Positions 42,680-53,778 of a DNA stretch of 64,000 nt are shown here, in pieces (the first letter of the stretch is position 1; each line of letters starts with the position of its first letter). A program made the position numbers and the translations under genes. The notes beneath the pieces are model-generated. The model was given only the letters and a program-made list of their open reading frames with translations. It ran no database searches and was not told the origin of the DNA. The DNA comes from Cryoendolithus antarcticus (Eukaryota; Ascomycota; Dothideomycetes; Cladosporiales; Cladosporiaceae): the NCBI GenBank assembly GCA_002077065.1, contig NAJO01000004.1, positions 434,001 through 498,000 of the forward strand. Reading direction: 5' to 3'.

Positions 42680-44400
42680 ATGTCGGGGTGGGGCTACGCT
42701 CTTAAGCTGTCGAAAGAGGAAGTCAAGAATGCAGAACCGCCAGGCACCGTGAAGCTCATCGATCACGAGCTGCACAGAACACCTACCGGCACGAACTACA
42801 ACGAGGATCACATCCAACTCGTTCCACACCCATCACGCAGCCCGGCTGATCCTTTGAACTGGCCAAAATGGAGGAAACTCGCGGTCCTGTTCACAGTCTC
42901 CCTATACGCGCTGATCGCAAACATCGCCTCTGCAAACATTGCCTCCGCCCTGCCGTTGTTGACTTTCCAATTGCTGCCGCCAAATTCCCTAACTAGACTG
43001 GGCCACCTAGTCGCTTACAACGTCCTATTCGCAGGCTGTTCTAACATCGTCTGGGTGCCTTTGGCCAATATCTTCGGCCGTCGCCCGATCATGTTACTGG
43101 CGCAACTGATTCTGATCTTTGCGAGCATGGGCGGAGGACTTGCTACTACCTTCAATGGCTTGCTCATCGCGAGGATCTTCCAAGGCATTGGCGCCGGACC
43201 TGAGCAGACCATCTCGCCCGAGATTGTTGGTGAGGTGTTTTTTGTGCACCAGCGTGGTCGAGCAATGGCTCTCTACACCGTGTGCTTGTCAGGTGGTAGT
43301 CTTCTGTGAGTAGCCGGTGGCCCCTCGTCCAGATCCTATCGCACTGACCAACCATAGCGGCGGCATCATTGGCGGCTACATCGCTGGCAACCTAGGCTAC
43401 AAATACATCTTCTGGATCACGACTGCCTTGTCTGTCTTCATCTTCCTCTGCCAGTTCTTCCTCGTACCCGAGACACTCTTCGACCGCAAGTCACATCTCG
43501 CACACGAGGAAAGGAACAACACCTATAACGACGAAAAGGAGGGAACCGAGCGTACCGAGCAGGCCATCAACAGCAAGTACCAGAGCAAATTTGGCATCGC
43601 GCAGCAGCTTAGCGTTGGCATGTACCGCGGTCACATCGTCAGACGCTTCATCGCACCATGGAAGACCCTTGCACTTCCAGGAACTTGGGTGGTCATGCTG
43701 CATTACGGTGGACTCGTGGGGGCCATCGTCACCCTCGCCACGATTGCACCTGCGCTACTTTCCGCGCCACCCTACCTTTGGGGTAATAATGTTGGTTTGA
43801 TCAATGTAGCTGGACTGATCGGTTGCATCGTTGGCGGCATCGCTACACACTTCACTGCTGATCTACTGGTCACACGAGGGGCGAAGAAGGAAGTGCACGG
43901 ATTCTCCGAGCCGGAAGCGCGCCTTCCTGCCATGTTTCCAGCCTTGGTCATCGCAGTCGCTGGCATCTGGTGCTTTGGTTTCAGCGCTGCCAACGGATCC
44001 AAGCCAGCTTGGGTTGGAATGGCGTTCGGGCTTGGGATGGTGTCTTTTGGGCTGACGCAGATCCCATCAATTGGCTTCAACTACGTAAGTTTCTCGCAGA
44101 ACACCTGTTTCACCACCCGCGCAAGCAGCTGACATGAATTCCTAGCTCATCGAGGCTTACTACTCAGTAAGCTCTGACTGTTTCGTCATGACGACGATCG
44201 TACGCGGCGTCATCTCGTTCGCCTGGACTTTCTTCGTGGTGGAGTGGGTGTTCACCCGCGGTCCACGTGAGCCATTTGGCATATTTGGCATGCTCATGGC
44301 CATCTTTGCGCTTCTTACGATACCTTTGTGGATTTATGGCAAGCGATGGAGGATCGCAACAGCGAAGTACTTGCCAAAGGTGGGTGAGGGAGAGCATTGA
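42680..44400 (+). CDS. Major facilitator superfamily transporter (DHA1-like)
   Basis: Three exons (42680-43305, 43358-44084, 44146-44400) give 535 residues. A soluble N-terminus of about 65 residues with HPSRSPADPLNWPKWRK leads into about 12 spans. The MFS motif A equivalent is PLANIFGRRPIMLL after span 2; RIFQGIGAGPEQTISPEIVG follows. A central hydrophilic loop (HEERNNTYNDEKEGTERTEQ) separates the two halves. LNWPKWRK before span 1 and the GP in span 5 are typical of fungal drug:H+ antiporter-type MFS proteins. Substrate is unknown. The GTAAGC just after exon 3's start is read through, because the conserved SSDCFVMTTIVRG text continues in frame. Confidence 0.88.
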
Positions 44401-44762
44401 TCGACTGGGATGTAGATAGACTCGTCCCCAAAACATGAGCGACTTTGCTCGAAATCTCTTTGCCAATGGTAAGCGTGCATGTTTAAACGCCTACGAGAAT
44501 CTTCTTGCTCAGTCCCATAAATCGTCTGGCTACTGGCAAGACCATCAATCAAATGCAAATCGATCGTGGTTATCGTGCTCTTTATAAGCTGATACTCGAG
44601 CTCTAAATGCAGCTTCACACAACCTCGGTCCAGACAAAAGCGACCTCATCCCAACTACATAGCTGCCATTGTGTGTGGAAATACCTGTAGCTCGACAACC
44701 GGTCCGCACAGGGCGATCAGTAGTACTTGTCATACTCGACTCCCTTGATCCGCAATTTCACA
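44401..44762. other. Intergenic, 362 bp
   Basis: No gene seen; it is the 3' flank of the transporter and promoter of the enoyl-CoA hydratase/isomerase gene. Confidence 0.5.
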
Positions 44763-45565
44763 ATGCCCAAATCCTTCATCGACGAACCCACGCTCGCCCT
44801 CGATCGCCACGATGGCAACATCTTCGTGCTCACAATGCGCAAAGCCCCCGAAAACCGCATAAACTCTCACTACGCCCAAAAGCTAATCTCCGCCTACAAC
44901 CTGATCCGCAAAACCATAGGCCCAAACGCCCCAGGAGCAGTGATCACACGAGGAAATGATGCAAAGTTCTGGTGTACAGTAGGTCACCACCCCTCGCCCC
45001 ATGATCAAGCATACTCAGACGCCCCAATTGACGATCCCAGGGCCTCGAGCTCGACGAATCCGACACAAACCCCTCCGCGAACTCGGAAGGTTTCTTCCCG
45101 TTACTGGCGACTTTACTAGATTTCCCATTCCCGACGATCGCTCTGATCACAGGCCACACCTTCGGCGGCGCCTGCCCTTTCGCCCTCTCCCACGACTACC
45201 GCGTAATGAACTCCTCCCGCGGCTACATCTCCATGCCGCCCGTAAACCTCGGCCTGCACTTTCCCGGTATCGGAACGCTCCTACGCCTCAAATTGCGGCC
45301 TCAAGTGGCGCGACGGATGTTGCTTGAAGCGCATCGCTGGACTGGCAAGGAGGCACTCGAGGATGGGCTTGTGGATTTGGTAGCGCCGCCGGAGGAGATG
45401 TTGGGGAAGGCGATGGAGTTAGCGAGCAGGTGGGCGCCGAAGGCGGAGATGGGCGTTTATAGTTTGTTAAGAGGGGAGTTGTATGGGGAGGCTGCGAGGG
45501 GTTTTAGGGAGATTAGCTATGTTTATGGGCGGAGGACTGATTTGCCGGCCAAGGCGAAGATTTGA
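44763..45565 (+). CDS. Enoyl-CoA hydratase/isomerase family protein with PTS1-like C-terminus
   Basis: Two exons (44763-44978, 45041-45565) with a 62-nt intron give 246 residues. The crotonase fold is shown by FVLTMRKAPENRINSHY near the N-terminus, then PTIALITGHTFGGACPFALS and DYRVM, then GYISMPPVNLGLHFPGIGTL. This resembles the delta3,delta2-enoyl-CoA isomerase/enoyl-CoA hydratase group used in fatty-acid beta-oxidation. The protein ends AKI, a known functional variant of the peroxisomal PTS1 signal, so a peroxisomal site is likely. Whether it hydrates or isomerises is not decidable by eye. It is convergent with POB3 (254 bp apart). Confidence 0.86.
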
Positions 45566-45819
45566 GATGACGAAACGAATGTCTTAAGTGTACTTCGTTT
45601 GACGGACTGTGCTAAGTCAGCATGCAGTATCACGGTCGGTGAGGTGTATCGAGGCTCGGCAATGCAGCTCATTGTATGCCATCGCTTAGCCAATATGACC
45701 ATTTCCATGTATCCACTGTCTGTGGCCATAGGTACAGCACGTAGTCCTCCAAGCTAGCCCATTTCAACGCCATCGCTTGCCGAATCAACCTCACTTTGCA
45801 CTGCCTAGTCATCTGACGC

Positions 45820-47585
45820 TCACTTCGTCTTCGTCTTCTTCTTCGGCCGCTCCACCTTCTCTGCCGTATCACTGTCACTCCCACCCGCATCCGCCATCTC
45901 AGCATCACTCCCACTGCTCGCCGCGTTCTCATCAAACTCCTCAGCAACATCACTATCACTATCAGCCTGAAAGTCCTCATCCTCACTCTCACTATCCTCA
46001 TCAGCACTGCCGCGATCCTTCTGAACAACCTCCTCGTCCTCGCTACTAGCAAGATCGGGATCGGCAGAAAGAGCTGCAGCAAGCATCCCCCCATCAACAT
46101 CCATCTCGTTCTTGACCTTGATATTCTTCGCCGCAAAGAAGTTCTCCAGCGGCTGCTGCTCCTCGCGGTTGATGTTCGAGAACTGGTGTTCGCCGGCGCC
46201 ATTGCGCAGCGTCACGAGCAGGTCAAAGGTGCGGCTGGCACTAACAGCCCCACCGACGCGGCTCATGGTCACGCTGGCAATATTGTCGAACGACAGGTAG
46301 GTGGCGGGTTTGGGGACGAAGAGGAAAGCGCGGTCGAGGCAGTAGAGGTGGCCTTCAGACGCCTTGATACTACATTTGACGCCGGATTGGTTGTGGTGGG
46401 TAACGAGGTCTTTGCTGGGTTGTAGCAGGCGTTTGCCGGTCAGGCCGTGGAAGATCTTGGCGATCACGTTGGCGATGGGACCTTCGTAGGCGGGTTGTAG
46501 GCGGTTACCGTACTCTTTGAGGGTCTCGTCGGTTATGTTGAGTTCGATCTGAGTTTCCTCATCGCGCTTGAATTGCATGACCAGGAACGGGTAGCGAGTC
46601 TGACCCTGGCGAAGAGGTGGATCCATGCCAATGCACAGAAGTGTGTGAAGGTCATCAGGCTTTTGCAGGAGAAAGAAACGCTTCGCCTTCTCGAACTCGA
46701 TCTTGTAATCGTACGTCTTGCCACGCAAGCGGAATGAGTTCTTGTAGATGTCGATGTCGAAGCGACCGCGCGGCGTGAGATGGAGCACTTCCAGGAACGT
46801 CGCGAACGTCTCGCCAGCCACCTCGCCAATTTGTGCTTTGGCGACCAGAGTATCGTAGAGCGCCATGGCAGCCGCAACATCCTCTTCCTCCTCCTCGTCG
46901 CCGCTCCCCTCGTCGTCACTGGCCTTTCCAGCCTTGCGCGTCTCCTGTCCAGGAATGTAGAATCGGATCTCCGTTAGCTGATCAAGTGCAGCCGAGCTCT
47001 TCTTGCCCTGTCCCCTGGCGCCTCCAAGATGCCCATTCGTTCCCGTGTCCTTGTCATCGTTCTGCAGGGCAAACTCGATTGCCAGTTCGTTCTTGCCCGG
47101 CAGGTTCGTGTTCGAGATTTCCGAGTACGGCAGCTCAAACGCAGGCTGATTCCGTACGTTGAACATCAGCTCGTTCTTGCCCACCTCAGTCTTTCCCCAG
47201 TTCCATCCTCTCAGCGCATGCTCCTTCTGCACGAACTCGACACCGTACCAGACTTTGAAGCACTTCGCGATAGTATCGTAATCATCCTGCTTGAAGCCGT
47301 CTAGCTGCACCACGCCACCGTTCTTGCCATCGCTAGCTTTGGTGTGCAGCCGGAGCTCGTAGCCCTTGGCTGCCTTGCTCCACTGCGCATGTGCGAGCTC
47401 GGCTTTGTCGAGTGTGAAAGTCGTGCCGCCCGCAGGTTTCCAGCCTAAGCCTGACTCTGCGAGCCTGCACTTGCCGGGCTCCTTGGAAAGGTCGAGGTAG
47501 ATGTTGTCGAAAGACTCCCTAAAGATGGAGTCAGTCATCACAGCTCCTCGGCGGAAGCATGCTGTCACATCACTGAGACTTACAT
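45820..47585 (-). CDS. POB3: FACT histone-chaperone subunit Pob3 (SSRP1-type)
   Basis: Two exons on the minus strand: 47585-47584 (only the AT of the start codon) and 47518-45820, with a 65-nt intron (GTAAGT, branch CTGAC, CTTTAG). This gives 566 residues beginning MESFDNIYLDLSKEPG, which matches the family start. The unspliced frame would start at 47538 or 47568 with a poorer match. Domain order: N-terminal POB3 dimerisation domain with RLAESGLGWKP, a tandem PH-like middle (GRFDIDIYKNSFRLRGKTYD, then PFLVMQFKRDEETQIELNI), the HHNQSGVKCSIKASEGHLYC region, and an acidic Ser/Asp/Glu C-terminus ending in KKKTKTK. There is no HMG box, as in fungi. With Spt16 it reorganises nucleosomes. Confidence 0.92.
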
Positions 47586-48170
47586 CGTGTCGTCGCCACC
47601 GCTACTCTACACCACCACGCGTGCCCGTGGACCTCTACTGATGTCGATGTTGGACGGGCGGAGATCTTGATGGGAGGAGCTTAGGTGGTGTCGCTGGATA
47701 GGATAGTGGCGGGAAGAGAGCAGCCAGCTACACCGCCAGCGCCGACGGTAGTGAATGAAGTCGAGGTGAAGAAGGGAGCAGTGAGCGACAAAACGCAATG
47801 AACAGTATTTCCGACAACCAAAAGTCGACATGCGCGTCTGCCACACGCGACTGGGATCACTTCCGAACTTTCTCCGAGGTCTTGGCGCGTTTGCCTGATT
47901 GTCACCCAAGAAGGACCGATGCACTGCGCTGACACTCGAACGCACCTGCGATATTGGTGGTGGAGGGTACGCTCGTCAGAGGTGTCTCTACTCTCAAAGC
48001 TGACAACAGCATCACCCACATCTCTAGCTCCAGGAGCAGCGGAGGTCCTTTGGCACACTTAGGACGTTGTTAAGGATCGATTGAGCTACCTGCGATACGA
48101 CTCATCCACGACAGCCTCGCCACTTCTGCCAGGCCATTTTCTGCTTTCCACGTCTTTCCCCAGCCACCAC
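47586..48170. other. Intergenic, 585 bp
   Basis: Upstream (promoter) region of POB3 and 3' flank of the amino-acid transporter. The minus frames at 47607-48058 show no family pattern and probably are untranslated leader. Confidence 0.5.
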
Positions 48171-50189
48171 CTAGCCAGCCGGGTTCACGCAGCTGAACGG
48201 TGTAATCGCGGTCTCCTTGAACGTATTATGCATCCCAATAATACTCGCCCACAGCCCGAGTCCAGCCGTTGCCAATGCACCAGTCGCATAAACCACATCA
48301 AATGAGTTCTTGAACGGCTTCTTCATGTAACCCCTGATCCACCGCTTCACGCCCGAGTCTTCGCGCTCAGCCACGCCAGTCGCCGGGTCAAAGCGCTCGG
48401 TGTCAAGCATAGCGTCCTTCTGGCAGTTGTACCCGACCTGTAGAATAGGTGGGAACGTGTAGCTGAATTGCAAAATGCACGCAGCGCCAACAAAGGACGT
48501 CAGGTTGGCGATCTGGGGAATACCGGCCGCGACGACGAAGGCTAGAGCCCAGTAGATCGGCGCGAAAGCGACCCAGATGAGCTTTCCCTTCTTCGTGTCG
48601 AGTGGCGGGAACTTGAAGACATCCCTGAATAACGATGCGTAGACGACTTTGATCCCGATATTGCCGTAGAGCAGCGCAGCGATGAGAGCCGACACGAAGC
48701 TGATAGCATTGCCCAACGTCTGCCAATTGTACGCGCCTCCGACGCCCGGGATACCTTGAAATGCCACAGGGTAGGTGAACTGGCCTTGCGCGTTGTAGAC
48801 CACCATGCCCATGATGAGGTAGACGCAGTAGATGAAGATCTCGGCGCAGATGAAGCCCTTCCAGAAGTCCATGGGTCTGCGCATCTCGGCCATGAGCTCG
48901 TTGAAGAGCGTCGCACCACCGTAGGCGAAGACGCAGTTCATGAGGCCGTTGATATTGTCCATGAGGCCTTTGCCAGGCGGTAGACCAGCGGATGTGACGA
49001 CCGGGCCGCGCTCGATGCCGTTGGTTGCTGCTGCTGCGTAGTCTGCGGAGAGGTCAGTGGGAGGTATAAGTGTGCAATAGAAAGCGGGACTGACTGGGTG
49101 GGTACTCGTGTACTACGATCATAGTCATGATGATAACGATGACATTGAGCCAGATCGCCAAATTGGACAGCCACGAAAGCCGCTGCAGAGTTCTGATCTG
49201 GCCGAACAAGAAGCCCAATACTGTGAAGACCACTTGGGCGACCACGAAGCAGATGTAGCCATTTCCATTCTTGCCCAACGCCATCTGCGCGAGACCTTGG
49301 CCGTTACTGACAATGATCAGGGAGACGTTGAGGAAGAACTGGAAGCTCTGCAGGATGTTGACTACCATGCGTGCGGAGGGCCCGAAGACACGGAAGGCAA
49401 GATCGCCGTAGTTGCGCAGGGGGTAGCGAGTGGAGTCAAGACCAATGAAGCACTGCCAGAGCTGCCAGCCAGAGTAAGCAGCCATACCACCGAAGACGGT
49501 GTACAGAGCGAAGCCTGGGCCATAGCCCATGTTGCTGATTGCCCAGGGCACATTGTAGGGTCCGAGGATGTCGGTGGTGATCAGGTAGAAGATCGAGCCC
49601 CAGCTAAGGACTGCTGTCAGTGGCATTCCGCATGAAGGCCCTCGCTAGACTTACGTAGCAGTGCGGATCGCTCGTTGCGCATTGTCCCACTCGGACTCAC
49701 TGATGCCATAACGACTCTCACCATGCGCGGCGTCAGTCTTCTCGTTGTCGGAGCCACTGTGCGACGACGATGCGAGGGCAGCAGGTTCTTTGTCTTGTTT
49801 GCGCCCAAGGATCGTCTTCATCGATCCCGCCAAGCCGGCGTTGGAGACATCGATGGTGCGCTCATACTCGCGTGAGCGATTCGCCCAGTAATGGCTACCC
49901 AAGTCATCAGCGTCAGGCACTCGTAGGCGTAAGAGGTTGATGTAGCATACTAGTCCTCAAATGTAATGTTGGTATCAGTATAGATATGACTGTTTCGCCT
50001 CGCTCCGCCACTCGCAACAGCAGCATCGTGAATCTCCTGTCCAGTGCCGCCTACACTCCCTCTCCCCAAATTATCAGCTTCATGGCCAAGCTTAGGGTCA
50101 GCGACACCACCGATATTCGCGAAGGAAGTCATATTCGCGGGTGTCTCAGAACCTTGCCCTCCAGGATAAGAATGCGAGAGCGTAGCCAT
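48171..50189 (-). CDS. Mtr-like neutral amino-acid transporter (AAAP family)
   Basis: Four exons on the minus strand: 50189-49951, 49894-49655, 49603-49095, 49042-48171 (introns 56, 51, 52 nt), giving 619 residues. The first 160 residues are hydrophilic; NITFEDYHYWANRSREYE spans intron 1. About 11 spans follow, starting at TWGSIFYLITTDILGPYNVP. Further on are YGDLAFRVFGPSARMVVNIL, VVHEYPPNYAA across intron 3, and FAYGGATLFNELMAEMRRP. This is the fungal Aa_trans pattern of Neurospora mtr and relatives, proton-coupled uptake of neutral/aromatic amino acids. Intron 3 uses donor GTCAGT, weaker than usual, chosen because it alone keeps frame and restores the family text. Confidence 0.88.
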
Positions 50190-50935
50190 CGCGACGGAGG
50201 GATCAGTGAGAGTCTATATGCCTTCCGCGGATTCCGCTTGATCCGTGTGCGTGCTCCACTCGAGATAGGTGGAAGTCAATTCGATAGCGACGTTGGCGAC
50301 ACGACAGAAGTGGAACCGATGAAAGCTTGCCGGCTGAAGCACGCGAGCTCGACATGACCCAAGCTCCCCAGGGAACGATGTCACTGCAACACTCCTTGCA
50401 TAGAGTCAACGCATGACAGCATCGAGGTCGCGAGGACGAATCATCGCGTACGGAAGCCACGGAAGGGACGATGGACCTGCCCGATGGGAGCAGTCGGACT
50501 CGCGTCACAAAGCCACTTATGTAATGGAGGGCAGGGATTTGGCGATGAAGGTTGTAGACAAGCTTTTGGGCGTGGGATAAGCAACGCGGCTGCGGAGATC
50601 AAGCCTTTTGCGTGAACAGCGTTGGGGATTGTTTAGCGAGATTGGAAGGTATGTTGCGCAATTGGTGGATGGTATCGCCTAGGTAGGGCTGTAGGTTGGC
50701 TTCGCCGTCGGTTGTCCGCGGTCGAGTGAGTTGGTCGCGCAATGCAACGCTGGGTTGTTGGCGCAACGCAGTAGCTTGCATGAAATATATGAAGGATTTC
50801 GAGTACAGCGTAGTGCTTACGCAGCGGTCAGTGTACATCGAAGATGAGCATCATGTGGAGCGATGGTCCACTTCCTGGCGAGATGGATCGTGTATGTACC
50901 TTGTGCTTTCATTGTGTTCAGGGGTATCCACAACC
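50190..50935. other. Intergenic, 746 bp
   Basis: Promoter of the amino-acid transporter plus the 3' flank of the protease-like gene. No gene is recognised; the plus frame 50696-51298 is antisense to the protease tail. Confidence 0.5.
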
Positions 50936-52885
50936 CTATCTATACTTCACATCCCCGGGCCCTCTCGGCTCATCTCCCTGCAGCTCCCCGACCTCCCTCT
51001 GTCCCTCCATCTCATGCGCATACGCCGGCTTAGCCTCCATCTCGTGCCTCGCAGTCTGGTGCTCATGCTCCGCCATGTGCGGTACAGGCGAGTAGTACGG
51101 CTTGTGCACCTCACCAGGGTCCCTCACCATCGAGTCCCGCGGCCCAAGCTCTGCAACGCGACTGCGCTTCCGTCTGCGCATAAGGAACCAGACAAGGAGA
51201 GCTATGAGTGCGATTATTGCGACAGCACCAATCGCTATCCCTGCAATGGCGCCGCCAGACAGCGAAGACTTCTTGCTCGTACCGGTGCCCGAGCCTGATC
51301 CGCTGCCCCCATTGCCGCCATTGCCGCCTTGTCCTCCACCCTTCTTATCGGCAGGAAGCGCTGTGAGCGTCCCCGACCAGCTCGACTCCCAGCTCGGCGG
51401 ATTGGCAGCACTATCAAGCGTCGTGGCGGTGTAGTCTATCTTCTTGAGGTTCCGGGTGAGATAAGTTGGTCCGGGCGCCTGGGAGAGGAATACCTTGCCA
51501 GTCTGCCAGTTTTGCGCGAGGAACGTCCCCTGCAGGAATGCGTTGCCGAGCGTGAAGCCCTTACCCGTGTCCTTGATCGGGCTACATGGGAAGTATTGCG
51601 TCGGCGTGCTGATCAAAGGCGTCTCAAGTGTCAGATTTAGTAGGGCGAATGGCACGTTGATTGTGCCTTGCTGCCCATTGTCGCCTGCAAAGGTGAAGGC
51701 CACGTAGTGCGGTGAGGACACGATCTGCTGGTAAGCTGGCTTGTTGGTGTTCCAGAAGTAGAGATTGAAATCCGCATTGTAAGTCACGGGCAGGTGCAAC
51801 GCAATAGCGTCGCACGTCTCTCGTGGAAGGTACAAATATGGCACGCCAGGTCTTGCAACCACGTTGACACTACCTTGAGATCCACCTGGAGCGCGCAAGA
51901 GACCAGAGTTGAGTGCCGAGGAGGTGTTGAAGTATGCAAAGCCGCCACTCGATACGTTTAGCGCAATGTCAGTGAGTTGGAAGCCATTCCCTAGGTTGCT
52001 CGACACGATTGGTGTGGTGAGGACGCGGGAAGAGTCGTAGCCTCCCAGAATGAGGCTGCCTGAGGCATTGGGCGACACAGATCCCAGATGCAGACCATAA
52101 GAGAGCGAAGGAATGATGCCGTTGAGGTACGCATTCTGGAGGGTGTGATTCGCAGTGACCACGCTTCCTGATGCGTTCTGGTATGTCATGTCTTCGTCGC
52201 CGCCATAGAGGGAGAACTAGCAAGGTCAGTTGTGAAATACCATAACTACACTGTCCCATGTAGATTGGCGGTCCAACTTACAAAGCCTCTATCCATAATG
52301 TACGCCGCGCCGCCAGGGAATCCAACCGTCAAGTTCTGCGAGATCCCCATGCCCGACCCATCGAGATAACTGGCATATCTCTGGCCAACAGGCGCATCCG
52401 CGTGTAGCGTTAAGCGAGTCGTAAAGAAGCCAGCATCCCCCGACAGATTCAGCAAGCTGGCATAGTCCGAGTCCCATGTTGAGGGCGCGAAGGGAGCGCT
52501 TTCCCTCTCCGGTCCATCACTGACTTGATACGCGCCCGTAGTCGTCCAGAGATCCGGCACGGGCAGCGGACAGGCTGTCTGATCGCGACACGCACTCGAG
52601 TTGATGGCGAGCGAGAACCCGGATACCGAAGGCATCATTTGCTGGAACTGGTCGGCTGTAGGATGATGTCAATGACTTGCGCAAGCCCTTGTCTAGGAAT
52701 TCCTACTTACGGTAGTCGATTGCTTGCGAGATAAACCACCAAGGACCGTCTGGGCCAGCTGAGGACTGGTTGTTTATGACCACGCTGTACGGGTCCTGAT
52801 CATGGTTGATCGCTGCATATCCGCGCAGCGTCCCATATGCTAGCAGGAGACTGCTCCATCGCAGCGCCGCACCATGTGAACTCAT
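50936..52885 (-). CDS. Membrane-anchored aspartic-protease-like protein lacking canonical catalytic Asp motifs
   Basis: Three exons on the minus strand: 52885-52711, 52655-52282, 52216-50936 (introns 55 and 65 nt), giving 609 residues. It has a signal-peptide-like start (SSLLLAYGTLRGYAA), many N-glycosylation sites (NLS, NAS, NHT, NTS, NLT) and pepsin-like text: DGPWWFISQAIDYPDQFQQM, FSLYGG, GSLILGGYDSSRV, and GKGFTLGNAFLQGTFLAQNW. Where DTG is expected the sequence reads MPSVSGF (66-72), and where the second D[ST]G is expected it reads ARPGVPY (304-310). A Gly/Ser-rich linker (about 476-497) precedes one span (504-528) and a basic then acidic cytoplasmic tail of about 80 residues. It is probably a cell-surface protein with a non-proteolytic role. 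An upstream in-frame Met (52918) is an alternative start. Confidence 0.8.
51308..51356. repeat. Glycine/serine-linker low-complexity DNA
   Basis: Short tandem TTGCCGCCA-like units encode GGNGGNGG and GSGSGSG in the linker between the extracellular domain and the membrane span of the protease-like protein. Length variation between strains would be expected. Confidence 0.5.
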
Positions 52886-53778
52886 CTCTTCCCTCTGTCT
52901 CCTTTTGCTATCGCCCAAACACAGTCAGGTCGCGACCCTGCAGCTCGTTTTTGCCCCGCCAGACCACCAGACAGGTCACCGTAAGAAGAAGCGCGTCCAG
53001 GTAGTGATAAGTGCGCGGTAGACGAGACCCAGATTCAGATAGAAGAGAATGACAGAGTTCGAGAAGAACGAAACACCTACCAAAGCTCGGTGAACCCACT
53101 CTAGAGCAGATCACTGACCGCGAGCGCACCGCACCGGTGTGGTGTAATCTACCTCGCCGAAATGGCGCAAGGCCACCATTGGGCGCAGCCTCCCGCATTC
53201 GCATGGCTTCAGCCCCCAACTGATCGACGTCGTGCAGCTACAATGCTTGGCGCAATGTTGGTAGATTGAGGCAGTGGCTGGTGTGCTCGTATTGCTGTGG
53301 TCGTCAACCATCTTCGCCGATGGAGAAGGCACGAGACACTCACCGGATGTGCTTTTCATCGGCATAAACGTGCTTTTAACGTCTGATTGTAGATCTCGAG
53401 ATGCTGGTAGACGAGGTGATAGAGCAGCACGTGGACCAGTCAGGTACCAAACGGCCCGGCTAGGACCGCGAAGGATTCGCAGCACAGACTAGCTGCAGGA
53501 CAAGCTACATTTAGCACGAAGCTCAAGCTCTGGATGCGCACAGCCTGATCACATGGTTGCTAGCAAAATCAACAGCTTTGTACTGGAGTTATGTACATGT
53601 CGTCCACATATCACGGCAATGTATGATGCTTTGCAGAATGCCTGAGGCATGCTATTCACGGCAGCGTGACTTAACAGCATCAGAAGAAACTCTGCTGCCC
53701 CCTTGCTGGGCAGCACGCCTGTCTCTCAGAGATACTACCGCAAGACTTGCCAGACGGTTACAGGACATCTTCAGCAAT
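52886..53778. other. Intergenic, 893 bp
   Basis: Promoter of the protease-like gene and 3' flank of the polygalacturonase gene. No gene is recognised; frames at 53111-53492 on both strands lack any pattern. Confidence 0.5.

Noticed and set aside
45669..46202. 177-codon minus-strand frame, Arg/Met-rich
   Set aside because: Out-of-frame reading of the acidic tail of POB3 and its flank.
50696..51298. 200-codon plus-strand frame
   Set aside because: Mostly antisense to the protease-like gene's stalk, span and tail; no family match.
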